Below are positions 1-13,800 of a stretch of DNA of 64,000 nucleotides, one piece after another. The translations under genes were made by a program, and so were the position numbers. This DNA is from Centropus unirufus (taxonomy: Eukaryota > Chordata > Aves > Cuculiformes > Centropidae). How positions within the stretch are numbered: the stretch's first letter is position 1; every line of letters begins with the position of its first letter. A model generated the notes under the pieces. The model was not told where the DNA came from and did not search any database. It saw only the letters and a program-made list of their open reading frames with translations. The stretch is taken from contig VYZI01000103.1 of the NCBI GenBank assembly GCA_013397695.1, positions 2,473,416 to 2,537,415 on the forward strand. Reading direction: 5' to 3'.

Positions 1-1507
1 ACCATTTCTGGAGGTTTCCCTTTGCCTACAGGCTAGCAGCCTTCACTTCATAGTCTGCTAAACTCACTTGACTACACCATCAACACGGGATGGATGCTAG
101 GTAAATCCTAGAATTAAACAGAGAATCAAGACCCTGCAAAAATGAAGTTCTTGAAGTTTGTCAGTGCCATGAACTATGTGGTTCTGGTTTTAGATCTTTG
201 GATGCCTAGTTTCCATTCATGCCTCTTAAAGCTGTGTCTACTACTTGAAACAACGTGGTAGGACAAGCAGTATGCTTATGAGGTCATAACATCAACACTT
301 TCAATACCAGCCTTTCAGTCTTCTAGACGCAAGAAATGGACAGTAAACAGTAACATTTAAGCCTCACTGAACCTTGAAAGTGCACACAAAAAAACAAGCC
401 CTGGAGAGTCTGTCTGGTTGGTGAATTCCTTCTGTCTGGAAGTGATGAAATACATGCCCATTCTTAAGGGCTGTCTTCGAGTAGTGCTGGTATGAGTGTT
501 TGAGTGCAATAGTTAACTGTCAAACCAAAGTCATCAATCAACTGCTTAGGTATGAAATTATCCCATTTCTTCTATCTAGTCTTAGATGTTGCCTGGAATA
601 TAATTAGGACATTTCAAACTTTCTAGCTCAGAAAAACCTGAACAGAAAGGATGGCAGTAAGCAGAAAGATTTGGTCCAAGTTTCTGGAGGTAACATCAAC
701 AAAAGTTTTTGTCTGTGTTTAGGGTCTTCCTGGGTGACACTGTAGAAAGAATATATAGGTGTTCTGCTAAATGTTCACATTTTCAGCAGTTTTCATGAAT
801 CCTGAATATAAGGTATCAAATGCTCCAGGAAACATAGGTGAAGGAAGGTATTTGACTTCTTGTTTGGCACTGTTTTCTTCAAAGGCTACACAGAATTATA
901 GTGTTGGATGCCTCACTCTTCTTCTGCTCTCTCCTGTGGTTCTGTACCTTTTTCTAGGTATCCATTTGCTGCACATTGGGTTCACTTTCTCTTTCATACT
1001 GATAGTTTGGGTCTGCAGTAAAAGTTAGTTCTGAGCTCTTGATTTCTCACAGTCTTATAAAGTATTATGAAAAACAGTGACTGGTAAAACATTTCTTGCA
1101 TGTTTGCACTTGTGGAGCCAGCACTCACCAACTGACTTGGGTGACAGTGCCCGATCTCAAGGAGTGGGTTATATTACCGTGGTACTTTTGGTCCCCTCTG
1201 CTCTTCTACAGAAACAGGAACCTCACAGAAATGGCAGTGAGCAAGACAATAAAATTAATTCAAATCGTCCAAGCAGTCAAAACCCTTGTTTGGGAGAACA
1301 ACTTGACTAGGTGATTGTCCTTTAAATACTTTTTCCAGACAGTTTCCTGGGCTAGGGTGAGGCAGAAAAATCAGAGAAGGTGGTATAAGACAAATGCTGT
1401 GCCAAGAATCTTTGTGGAGGGGAAGATGTAGGGTGAAATGTAACTTATTCCTCCAGCCTCAGAAGCCTGGTGGAAACCTGGTTGGCAGTAGCAGTAGTAT
1501 GATGAGC
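1..1507 (-). other. Probable SYT13 3' UTR and downstream sequence
   Basis: This stretch lies just downstream of the SYT13 stop on the minus strand, so at least part of it should be 3' UTR. I saw no clear minus-strand AATAAA in it, so the transcript may run beyond the window edge. No other coding exon or repeat is recognisable. Confidence 0.45.
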
Positions 1508-1812
1508 CTACATGTGGAGCTGGTGCCACATGGCTATCTGTCTTCTGGGGTTCCTCAGCATTTCTTCCCAGTGGTTCCTCTCTGTGCCTGTGACATGCAA
1601 ACCTAGGCTGCACTTGCCAAGCACATGGCTCTGACCAGCACCATCCTGGCTCAGCATTTCCAGCTCTACAGTGGAGGCATGCAGGAGCTCATGAGGCACC
1701 TCAAACATGATCATCTCATTCCACACAGGGTTGATCTTGTGTTTTGCACGTTTCGTCTGCTTCTTCTTCAGCTTCAAGGACTGATGCCTCAGTGTCACCT
1801 TGACAGAAACAT
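1508..1812 (-). CDS. SYT13: SYT13 exon 6 (end of C2B and stop)
   Basis: Acceptor cctatacag. Encodes DVSVKVTL, the lysine-rich strand, KINPVWNEMIMFE and the terminal WHQLHM followed by a stop codon at 1508-1510. An ATG upstream in the intron is not used. Confidence 0.96.
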
Positions 1813-4800
1813 CTGTATAGGAAGTGGAGAGAGACACCGTGTAATGCAATAAGATGAATGCAAGAGAATTTTAACATTTGGTGACATCAGACTGAAAGGG
1901 AGAATCATTCATATCGACTTGCCTTTCTAAGTGAAATATCGATTTTTTTCCTGCCAAACACCACCCTTCCCACTTTCTTCCTATATTTACATACCTTTAC
2001 AACAGAGAGGATAGTTTCTGTTTTCTTGCTGTTCTACTCACCGTTGCCAAGTAGGTCTTTCAGCTGTTTGGAATGGAGATTTTTAGCTTTAATAATCACC
2101 ACCAGCAGGCGATTAGCTGCTGGTAGGTAACTGATAGAAAGCAGAACCTCCCCATGGCCCGTAGGTGGCTCCTGGAAATGGAGACACAAGAAGGATTCAT
2201 TTTTTTATGTGATCTTGATGACAACATTAGGAAAAGTAAACAGTACAAGGCGATGGATAGAAGGCTGTGAACCAACCAAGTTGTCTCCCTGTCTTTGTAC
2301 AGGTCTTTTCAGTTACACTGGGTGAGAATAAGCCCGGCAATGATGTCTGAGAGGGGTCCTCCATTTGTAAGATACCAGTCATGAGAGTTACTGCTTGTTT
2401 TTATTTCTGGAAAAGAACTGTTTCTTATGTTTAGGGGAACATTTAGCCAGAAGAAGAGGAGTTGGGGCCAAACTGTATACAAGTAGTCTGATACTCCTCT
2501 TCTTACTATATAGCTGCATTTTATGCCCCCAAATTCCATTACTGCTTTTCATAATTCACTCTTAATTTCAGGTTACTTTTTTGTGAGAAGGCTCTGACCA
2601 GACATGGACCCCCATCCACACTGTGTGGCAGGAGTGTAGGGCTCCCTGGGAAAGAGAAGGCAAACCTTGGGTCTATGCCACGCAGCCAAACCCTGGAGCT
2701 GAAGCTGAGCCTTCTCTGACACCCTTACTTGGCATGGGAAAAACCCAGCCAACCCGAAATCGTCCATGAGCTGGGCTGTCTTAACTCTTCCTTCCTGGCC
2801 TGTCTTCCCTCAGGCCTGTAAGCAACTCTCCCTGCCACCTCTTTGGGATTTCCTTCAGGGCAAATGCTCTGAACCATTAGGCATTCAGGGGGCAACACTG
2901 TTTTTTTCTTTTATATTCTTATTCCTTTCTTCCCATTAGTGATTTGTCACTTAGCCTCCTGACCTTTCTCCCCTTACTTCCCTCTTGCCCTGGACGAGCA
3001 CCCTGGAAGGGGAGGCAGAGGGACATCACCAGGTGGCCTATAGCTCTCCCCAGGGAGACCAGTGCCGTTTCCTCCTGGGTAGCCAGCAGGAGAGAAAGCC
3101 CACGCTGGTGTGAAGAGCTGCCAGCGTGCAGTGAGAGGCAAAAGGGGGAGCAGTTATTCTCTCAGTGAGTAGGAGCCTGTGACAGAAATCTGGTTTAGTG
3201 TGAGGTTAATGACCCAGAAGAGTCCCAGAAAGCCAATGTCAATTCAATAGGCTCCCTTTGGACTCCTTAGCGTGATTTACACATAGTAGGACTAAGAGCC
3301 CTTCTCCAGGCCATTTCTGTGTTCTGTGCTCTTGTTTCTAAGTAAGCCATAAATATTTCAAATTAAGTTTTTACACTTTTTTTTCACAGCAGGCAAGGAT
3401 TGATTCTCCAGAAAACATGGCTGTCATCACTGTCTGGTTTGAATGACTTATTTGTCGTGCACAAATCAGGAGGGAGGCTGTTAGCAAGGAAGTCTGAAAT
3501 TCAATCCCATATCAGCCCAACTAAATCTTTTTTTCATGCGCTCAGGTAGTAACAAAGGACTCGTATGAATTTCATTTACGAAATGAAATGTATCCTGTCC
3601 TAAATCTAAGTGGATCTTAAAAATACCCCACATAAAAACAAATAGAGGCAGATTTGAACCCCTGTATGTTTACTACAGAAGAAAAGGTGTTTGTAAATGT
3701 GAGGACAAAGAAAAATGCCACCTGAATACAAAACCACTATTCGGGCAAGCCATAGGCTGCTTTTGTTTATTTATCTGCTCTGCATCTCACCAGGCCCTAC
3801 TGTCCAGCTCTTGGCTAGAATTTGGTTCCTGTAGCTCCAGGCACAAATAGCTACAGTGGGGATTGGGGAGGCAGGGAGTGGCAGGGCTCTGCAGACGTGC
3901 ACGCATGCACACCCGAAGGCCCATGTTGTGCACGCGTCGTATCTCGTGCTTATGGCTCTCGAGCTCTTAATTTCATGATCAAGTTTTTGACCAGTCGGTA
4001 TCTACATGAAATCAAAACTTACAATGGTTGGTCTCTGCTGGCCTTTCGCATGAAGAGGCCAAGCCAGAGGTGCTTTTCCTTCCTCTTCTTTCTGTGTTTT
4101 GGTTGTTTTTTTTTCTTTTTTTCCTATTAAATCCATAACCTGCGCTTTGTGCTGCAACCTCACAAATTCTTGTAACCACTAGAGCTTCAGGTTTCCTTTT
4201 TGTGTAATAAAGATTACAAGCATCAAGGGATCAATGAATTACGTGTCTAGGGCACCCTGAAATCACAAAAGGGAAGGTGCTATGCAAGGAGCTACTATCA
4301 CCACTGTCATTAGCAAAGCACTGGGAGGAAAGGAAGACAAGATAAGGATATCAGTCTGCAGTATCTCCCCTTTGCATTGCTCACAGCAGTCCGTGAATTC
4401 CTGAATACTAATTACATTACATGGTTAGCAGTAAGCTCCTCTTAGCTCTTTCCCCTGTGTGTGGGAGAATTACTGAGAAGGCAGGAATGAAATTCCAGCA
4501 CCTCGTGGCTTTTCAAGGAAATGGCAGGCTTTAAACAAAGCCCAGTAACTTTGCTCCTGGATGGATGCTGTAAAAAATAGTTCCTCTATTTTGATCAGCT
4601 CTTCCTCCCTCCCTCCTGCTCTAGTTCTCGATGAATGATTCAGGATCTGCATATAAGCTATCTGTGCAATGGTTGGCTCTCTCAGGTCCCAGATGACGCA
4701 AATTCAGCTTTCACTGCACTTCCTCAGCTCAAACTAGGGCACTGTTCAGCAGTAGTGTTAGTGTTAACCTTATGCTGTCAGCCTGGAGAAGAAATAAATG

Positions 4801-7800
4801 CTACACAGTTTCTATGCATAGCTGTGAAGCTGGACCAAGGCAGAGAACCCAGTGCATCAGTTCTCCATCAGATGTACTGAAGTACTTGAGTGACAACTGA
4901 CCATTGCTGTGAACAGGCTGTTCCATGGGTATTGCTGGCAAAGCACTGTAGATGGGGGGGAGAGAGGGTGGGAAGGGGCTCCATCTGTCTCAGTCTAGGA
5001 ATTAAAAACATTATGTTGAAATAACTTCTCTGGATATCTCTTTTTACAGCAGCACGCAGGGAACACATTTCAGTTTACAGCTATTATGCAAATAGTTAGC
5101 CTTGCGCTTAAAGCTTATTAACTGATTCAGACCAACTATTTGTTTCTGCTGTCTAGCTCACTGCCAGAGGTTTTTCAGAGTGGCCAGCCCTGTTAGCGTT
5201 CAAGTGGTAATCAGAAAAATTAGCATTACTGGAAATCAGAAATGCTTATTCTATACTCTGTGTTCACCCCAGCTCAGCGGTGAGTCCTCACCTCTGGTGG
5301 TGACAAGCAATAATTTACTCCACAATGTTAGTGTTGCTTTGCATTGTTCATACTGTGCCATACGAGAGTACAATAGGTTCCTGTTTATAGCAATGTACTA
5401 GTAACAACAGCAGCAGTTCCTTGCTGCTATGTTGCTTTGTGTGTTGCTCCTGCTATAAGAATAATGTAGTTCGTGGTAAGGAAAAGGCTCCTGAGAAAAT
5501 GTGCAAGAAGATAGTGCTCATGAAGGACCCCCTGCTTCAAATACTGTTTGAATCGTTCCCTCCATTTGTCCTGGGCAGTTGGGAAGGTCTGGATAAGGAA
5601 GGAAAGGGAGAGTTTTGATGCTTAAGGGGAAAAACAACACAATGCAATGAGTGATATTTTGACATCTCTCAGAATGAATAGTACTGCTGGATTGATCCCA
5701 GTAAGGACCAAGACAAGTGGTCTTCAGTCAAACATTGCATTCCCAACAATGTATTTCTCTCCTAGCTTAAGGCTCCCTGGGGTGCCACCGTGTTCCATAC
5801 CCACACGCAACTCTGCAGAGCCCTTCTGCCTTATTCTGTAGACACTGTGGTATTTTGGCTCTTGTCACCATCGTTCTGCATTACTAATCCACAGAAATTC
5901 ACAAGTTTTTCTAGGCACAGGCTTTGAATTACAGATATCGGTGCCAGATTATCATGTAACTGAGAGAGGAGGAGAGGGAGTTTTGTCACAACTGCCATGC
6001 ACTGTAGATAGAAGGGCCTGGTTAATGGGCTTTTGATGGTTACCTACAGCCCAACACAGAGCAGTGCTGACTGACCTCTGCAGTCACACATCACCCCTCT
6101 AAACCTGGCACGAAACAAATTAAACCAGTCACTGACATGCAGCCATCTTAGAACAGGGCTTCTCTTGTCCAAACAATTAGACCTTCTGGAATACCAACAC
6201 AGACTGAGTCCATACCTTCTCTGGGGTCTTTAGCCTTTCCCACTGGGCCATCCCAAAAGGTTCCTCCATGTTAGCAAGGCTCAGTTTGAGTTCCCCCACA
6301 ATGCTATGCCTGGAGAACTTGTCGCAGTTTCTCAGGGTGAGAGTCAGCGTTCCCTCTGCCATCTCCTCCTCTGTTAATGGGAATCTCAGGACTTCCTCCC
6401 ACAGGGTGTGAAGCGCCTTCTTCTTCAGCTCTGTCTGGGCCTCAGCAATACCAGACTTGCTTAGCAGTGTGCCCAGGATGTAGCAATGACAGCCAGTGTC
6501 TTGGTCCCCACTTATTCTGCCATACATGACTGGAAAAGAATGATTGCAAGGACTTCTCACAAAAGACAGCTCTGAAATATCTGTGGCTAAGCTGCTTATT
6601 TAATGATAGCCATAAAATAAATCAGCTGCATTGACATTGACCCATGCTCTTGCTTGGCAGGGCAAACTAAGCTGTGAGCCCATGCTGTCATGTTTTCCTC
6701 ACACTGTGCAAGGTGTTTGTCCTTCTGCCTCTGCAGAAGTGTTCTGTCAGTGTTTGGGAGTGCGACAGCTGAGTTCGAAGTAACATGCTCTGCTGAAAGA
6801 TTCAGAAAAGAGCATGGCACAGGGATGAGCAGCTCTTATTCGTTTTTACCTTGGCACACAAAGAAAACTTCTTACGAGGCCGTAGAAAGCAGGATAGACA
6901 ATCAGATAGGGATGGGAGAGGCCATCCTCTTGGCATCCCTTCAGGCCAGTGTCGGATATGTCTATGGCTTATGACATTCTGCTTGTTGAACCTGTGGTAA
7001 ATTACTCTTTCAGAAACCACCCCACAGCCCAAAAGCTTTGTCAAGAGATATTAATTCCTGTTTTTATATCCCTTTTATGTCAAGTAGCCTAGAGTGAGAA
7101 CGGCATTTTGCACTGCACATCAACAGAATGGTGCTGGCCTCTCTGCAGCAAGAGGAGCACACCTTCCTCCAAGTGGTCATGAAACAAAGTATGACTTTGT
7201 GAACTAAATTGAAGCGCTTGCCATAGCCAATCCGAGGACAGCTCCTGATCTTCCAGGACCCATGTTTCATAAGGGTCTCCAGATTTCTCAGGGGTGTGAA
7301 GCTGGGGAGCAGAGCAGAGCTGGAGCCTGCCCAGATGGCAGTGGGCACTCAGGGAGAACACAAGCAGGAGTGTCACTGTGTCTATCCCAGAGGGAAGATT
7401 TGGGCTTGCTGCTGACAGCTGACCCACAGCAGCAGCTGCTGTTTAGCACCCTTCCAATTCTCACTTCAGAGAGAGACACAGAATGGCTGCCTGGCCAAGC
7501 ACAGCCAGAGGGATCTTTCTCAGTGTCCTACAAGAAAAGTCTGGTATCTCCAGTTCAGGCTTTGACTTAACCTGAGAAATAGGCAGTAGGGAGTGAGTCA
7601 AGTTGGAAAATGAAAGCCATAGAAATGAAAGAGATAGCAGCCTCCCTCTCCCTGCCCAAAGAAAAAGAAAAAAAAAAAAGATTGCTTTGTCCCATGTCTG
7701 GGACTGAAGCAGCCCAATCTGGTTCTGCTTTAGAGCTTTGCAAACAATCACTTGGAATCCATGCCCTGCACGTTCACTTCAAATAGTGATGCTGACAAGT

Positions 7801-10800
7801 ATTTCTGTTCTGCAAGTCTAGAACCAGTGAAAGATCCAGTGGTCCTGGGGGCACACTGAATTTAACGTAGGACAGGAACTCTCTATAAAATCAACAGAAG
7901 TCTTGTACCCTCTAGATAGAGAATTACCAGTGGAAGGTCTCTGTTTCTTACCTTCCAGCAGGGCCACACGTAGCTCAGCTTTTTGTTGATCATACTCAAG
8001 GGAGTAACGCAGCTCAGGGGCCTGGTTACAGCTGGCTGCCCTCTCAGGGTTCAAGTGCTCTGTGACACACACGTCCTTTACTACACCTGAAACTGAAATA
8101 ACCCCTTTAGCAAGCAAGTCTTCACCTTTCAAGGAGAAAAAAATCATCTTACTTTGACTCAACTTTTCTAAATGGCCTACTATTCCTGCACCTTGTATGC
8201 TAGAATATAATTTATGTTTCTTCCTCCCTCATCATCTTATCTCCTCTTTGATCTGTTTTCTCATGCTTTCAGCTCTTTCCACAGCACTTGGAGAAGGCTT
8301 CTGCTTTCCAGCACCTTGTGTTCTAAGGTGGTTCGTACATTTGCTCTTTCACTTTGTGCCTAGGCCAAAGTGTTTAAAATGCACTCATTACTTGTTGTAA
8401 TGCTTTATATTAATTTAACTTACATTGGTGAATTAAATCATATATTCTTTGGAATGAGATCTTGAGTCTGCTTTTAAGCTGCCATGCAATTCATCATTAG
8501 TTCAGACCTCTCTAAACAATTTTCAATTTTAACAGTACAGTCTCTGTCAGGCAGAAGACATCTATTTCCATCACTTCAACCAGTTTGAAGACAATGAGCT
8601 TGGGAAGCTTTGACAAAGTTTCTCCACATGTGCTTTTGAAGTTGAGCACATATTTCATACTGAAATAGAGCAAATTTCAAGAATGGAAGGGAAGCCACAG
8701 TTTTTTTATCATCAAAGGCTGTTATTTGCAAGGTCAGTTCTGATTCACATGAAAACCAATAGAGGGACCAGCACATTTCCTCCTAAAAATCTCACCCACC
8801 ATCCATACTATTTCAATGTGGCACTGAAAGGAGAATGCAACAATCCTTGCTTTATTTTACAGACACTTGAAGTATGCAATCAGGCACCAGAGGCTCTTAC
8901 ACCACCACACATATATAAAGCTTTAGCCTACATACAGCCGTCACCCTTCAGCCTTTCCACCCTATTATCTTCTCTGACATCTAAGGATGAAGGATGTGGC
9001 TCAGACAGTTTCCTCCTTCAATGCAGCTGTTTCCCATGATACTTTTTCATACTCCCAAGTCTCGGGGCATAAGGGTGAATGCAGCAGCATCCTCACAGAG
9101 GGATAAAAAGATAACATCAAGCAATTTTTTTAAAATAAGAAGAATTATTTTTAAAAAAACCTCATGAAAGTAGGTATCCTGTCTCTGAAAATCTTCAGGA
9201 AGGTTTTATTACTGTTGTAACTAAGAGTCAATTATCCTGTTAAAAGACAGCTGTGAAGGTAAAAATCAGTATGGAAGCAACTCAGACATGTTGCCAGATG
9301 TATATAATTAACACTGCATTTTCTCTCAAGCTCCAGGAATCTTATGTTCCAGGCCTTGGCATGTTGCCCTTTGGGCTGGCTGGAAAACAAGAATTCTGTT
9401 TGGCAAAGGCGTCAGAGGTGTCAGCCTTTGGTTTCGCTGCACATTACAATAAGCCAAGACCATCTCATCAAACTGGTGGAAAAAAAGCAACAGAGAAAAT
9501 AAAGTAGAAGTTGGAACCCCTGCTGCCAATTTCCCTTACAGGGACAGTTGCTGGACAGCTAGAATGTGTCCTGGAGGACATACTGTCTCTTTTTGGCCAG
9601 ATATTTCACCCATGCTCTGGCAGCTGCTGTCAGTGAAACTACACTGAATGCATGTTTTTCTATAAAATGTCTGCTTCGAGTGAGTCAGATCCTTCTTCAA
9701 CAAATATGTGTTTAGGTGAAATAATTACAACCAGACACAACTACAGCTTTCTTATCTAAATGTCCTGATGACTCCATGACTACTTTACATACATACACTG
9801 AAGGCAGGACTCACAATGCTCATAAGAGAATGAAAAACATCCCATTTATTTCTCTAACTACAACCACATTGTGCTCAGAATTACAAATCTACACCAAGAA
9901 AAGCAAATGTTAATCTGAAGACCAAATTTTCCTACCGTTTTGAGGGAGAACAAACAGCTCTTCATTGACCTCTATCTTCATCCTGTTCTCATCCAAACCA
10001 ATACGTTTTCCAGGGGCTGGTTCTTCTGTTGTCTTCAGTGAGTACTGAGTGTAGTTGACAATTTCAGGTGAAGTTACTACCGGTTTGGGGCCATAAATGT
10101 TGGGAAACTTCAGGAGTGCTCGAGGCTGGACTGGCTCTGCAGTTTTCTTAACATTGAACTGAAAATGAAAACCTTGTTTATTGCTTTCCATTAATTAGAA
10201 TAATTCTTCCAATTCTCTCAATGTAAAATAAGCTAAGAAAAAGGGATAAAAGACACTGTCTCTGGTCATTCTTACCATCACTGTTCTTAGGCTGTAGAAA
10301 CATCTGCCTGTATGTCCAGATATAAGCCGATACCTTTCTACTTGGTATATGTCTTTTCAAATTTACTCCTCTACAGATATTTAGTTGCAACAAGCAAAAG
10401 ATATGTTTTTATTGTTTGGTTACTCCTCTGTTCCTTTATCAGTTAGTCTTCCTTTCACAAGTCTATGTTTCCTCTCAGTATTGAAGTCAGCCATGGAATT
10501 CCTTTTGCTATGATGGAGGTATAGTGATTTTTTACCCTGATGTCTGAAGTCAAATACAAGATCAAGAGGTTATAGTCATCCACAGATTTCAGAGCATTTT
10601 TCATAAGTATGTAGTAAGTATTAGAAAGGCAAAGGCATGGATCACACAGTCATTTGGAGCAAGTTTGATCATGGTATAATAAGACCAGGGAGAGCTGGCT
10701 GAACAAATGGACTCTTCAACAGAGTAGTTGATTCAGTGGTCATCTCAGCCTATGGGACTATCTCCTGCCTCTGTGAATCAGAGCTCCACCTGACCGAGCT

Positions 10801-13800
10801 CCACCTGACCTTCAGATACACATTTCTCCTTTATTAGATCAGGACTGAAATTCGGATTTATGTCTGAATCAAGAACGTGAATGAGGAACCCAAAAGACAC
10901 TGTTATGCTCAGGAAGTACAAGCAAAGGTTGCCACAAAGGCATTACTATTCTCCCAAAACAATTAAACATATTTTAGTGGAATATAAGTCTTCTTTTCTT
11001 TATGTACCAAGAAAGAATTGTATCTACTCACAACTGAAATAATTCCCGATTCATTTATATTTGGATTAATCAATGGGAAAGAACAAAAGCTGACTAGCAA
11101 ATGACCCTGACCCTTGAAGCAGATTTTATTATGTTTCCAAAACGTGAAAGACAAAAAACATTGGATTTGATTGTCACTTTTGGTGACTATGGTGCAGTGA
11201 GATTCTCTCCAACCTCAAGGCCTGAGGAAGTATGCATGATCCTCAAGAAATGGAGCTGAAGAAAGAAAGCAGTCTTGGACTTCGGCTCTTTTAGCTCTGC
11301 TTTTGGAAATCACAAAATTTTTTTACCACTTCCAGTGGTAAAAAACTAACTAGGTCAGTGACTCCATCTTCTCAAGGCATCCGGTATATCAGTTTTTAGG
11401 AAGTCTACTTGGTAATCTTACCATTACCATTACCATACAATTACCATTACCAAATCTTAGCATTTTGTCTTGTCTAATTTTAGGTGCATTGAGAAAGAAA
11501 GACATCACTGTGTGCAGTCCCCACCTAGCATTCAGATGAGTTTAGGTATTATGTAAGGCATATGGTGTGAGGCTGGGTGATCCCTCTTTTAAGAAATGTG
11601 AGCCTCATCAGTCCTCAAGTACATAGTAAACTTGAAGTTACTAATCCAAATCTTAAACGCAGCTTTCCACTCTTCTAAAATTAAAGCAGACAAACCAAAC
11701 AAAATATGTTAGGAAGCGCTTAGACAAAAGCTTGAAAAAAACAAGTCTCTTCTGTTCTGCAAAGTTATTACTTATAACTAGCGTGCAGTGCCTGACATAG
11801 TGGACAGTCTGCTGTTCTTCCTCTCCTGAAGCTGCTGTAGGAGGTTGCTATCCTACCCGTCACTGGCTGTCATACCAGAACAGTATGCCTGCACTGCTGT
11901 GTGCTGCTTGCATGTGAAGCTCTTTGGGATCCTTTGGGATGAAAAACACCATACCAAAGTGTTGTTAGTACAGTCTTTTCTTCCACTTGCTAAAAGCCAG
12001 CCATTTAGTCAGGAAATAATCAACACACAGCAACTCAGAGCTCCACTGGGACTAAATATTCCTCTTGTCTGACTGCTCTGCAGAATTAGAGATGAGAGAC
12101 ATATGCAAGCACAGTGGGACTAGCCCACCCCCTCTTCCAACTGCATCTGCCTCTGTTTATTATTTTTCTGCCAGCTCTGTTCCCAAGTGGTGTCTGCTAA
12201 TCTAGTTACATAGCAGTGCCCCATGGAAGTTCCCTTTGCAAATCAGCAACAGTATCTTAAATGAAGGGATGAGCAGAAGCTTTCTGATAGTTCTGTATAA
12301 AATATGTGGAAGCAAAGAAACCAAAAGTAGTAAGGAGCTGCAACTGACCCTTCTAGGTCTTTGCCCACTGTCACTGAAACAATACACTAGGTTGTTGCCA
12401 TTGCTGTATGTGTTTAGAAATGTTCATTCTGCAAGATTTTGCAAAATTACAGCATTTTTTAATTGTTTCGCTGATATATCTTTGTGTTCAAACTTCTCAT
12501 GCATGCAGGGCATGTCCATGGGGAGCCTCTGACTATAGCAAATACAAGCATCACTGTCATGGGAGACATGGCAAGTGAATAAAACGCAGTCTTGCTTCTT
12601 CTTTCTTTTGTCATCTCTGTTTATCAGAATCAGTGGCCCTGACAGGCTTCAATAATTAAGTATGCCAAGCACTGACAAGGACATACAATGTGCTAGTGTC
12701 GCCGGAAAAAGTCCTGACAGGGAGATTTATAAACAGAGACACATGATAAAATTTCACAAGCTCAGAACTCAATTTAAGATTCATTTCTTCAAGGTATATA
12801 GACTGATTCTGAATCAGTGACAGCGTAGAAGGAATTCATGTTCTTGGCAAGAAAAATATTTTAATTGGAAAGAAGTGTTAAACATACGGACTATGCAAAC
12901 TCAGAACATTTTGCACTTTCTGTGACAGAATGTTCATTCGGCTGCTATAATTTGGCCATATTTCTTAAAAAAAACCCTCTAAATCAGCAATATTGGAAAT
13001 AATGCTTCTAATTAGACTGTCCACAATGCTAAAAGAATACAATTGCTCAGGTAATAGTGATACAGTGAGGGCATGTTGAACAATTTGATCCCCTTTTGTT
13101 CAAATACTGGGTTAAGTTATGATAAATTTGATCAATATGGAAATATAGTGATGAGAATAAACTAATGGCTGTTGGGTATTGGGGGCTTAGTTGGACTTCA
13201 TAGTGACCAAGTGATTATTTCAGTCATGCAAGCAAGATGACACCCATGAGCAGAAGCTCTTGGATGGAATAACCTATTCCAAGATGTGTCCCAAAAGGCT
13301 GTATAAATTAAAAAACCTCCAGTCCAAGGATGGAGTTAAGGTAAAGATTTGAGAGGTTTCTGAGGTAGAAGATTGCAACAAAAAAAAAGTCTGTTGCAGA
13401 AAGAGACCGATGATAAAGTTATCTGTGAATAGTGTTGTTTGAGACAACAGCTAGAAAAAATGCTACGCAAAGTGATATAGTATCAAAGTAATACACTTCT
13501 CATTCATTTTAGCAGGAAACTAAAAATGGAAAATCTCAGCATCATTTCACATCCTCATATGCATGAGTTGGTAAATCCCCTCCATGGGTTAGAAAAGACA
13601 ACAAAGGAGCCTGCAAAGGACATAACAAAACCATCAAGCAGGATGGGAGGTGAAAATCATCCTATAAAAATGCAAACAAATTCTAGGAGGTCTTCACTGT
13701 ACTCATGGATGAACACTCAGAATTACCAGCAAACACTTGTGGAGTCCTGAGTTCTGTGCAGATGCTCATCCATGGTCATTGGAGTCATCCTTCCACCCTC

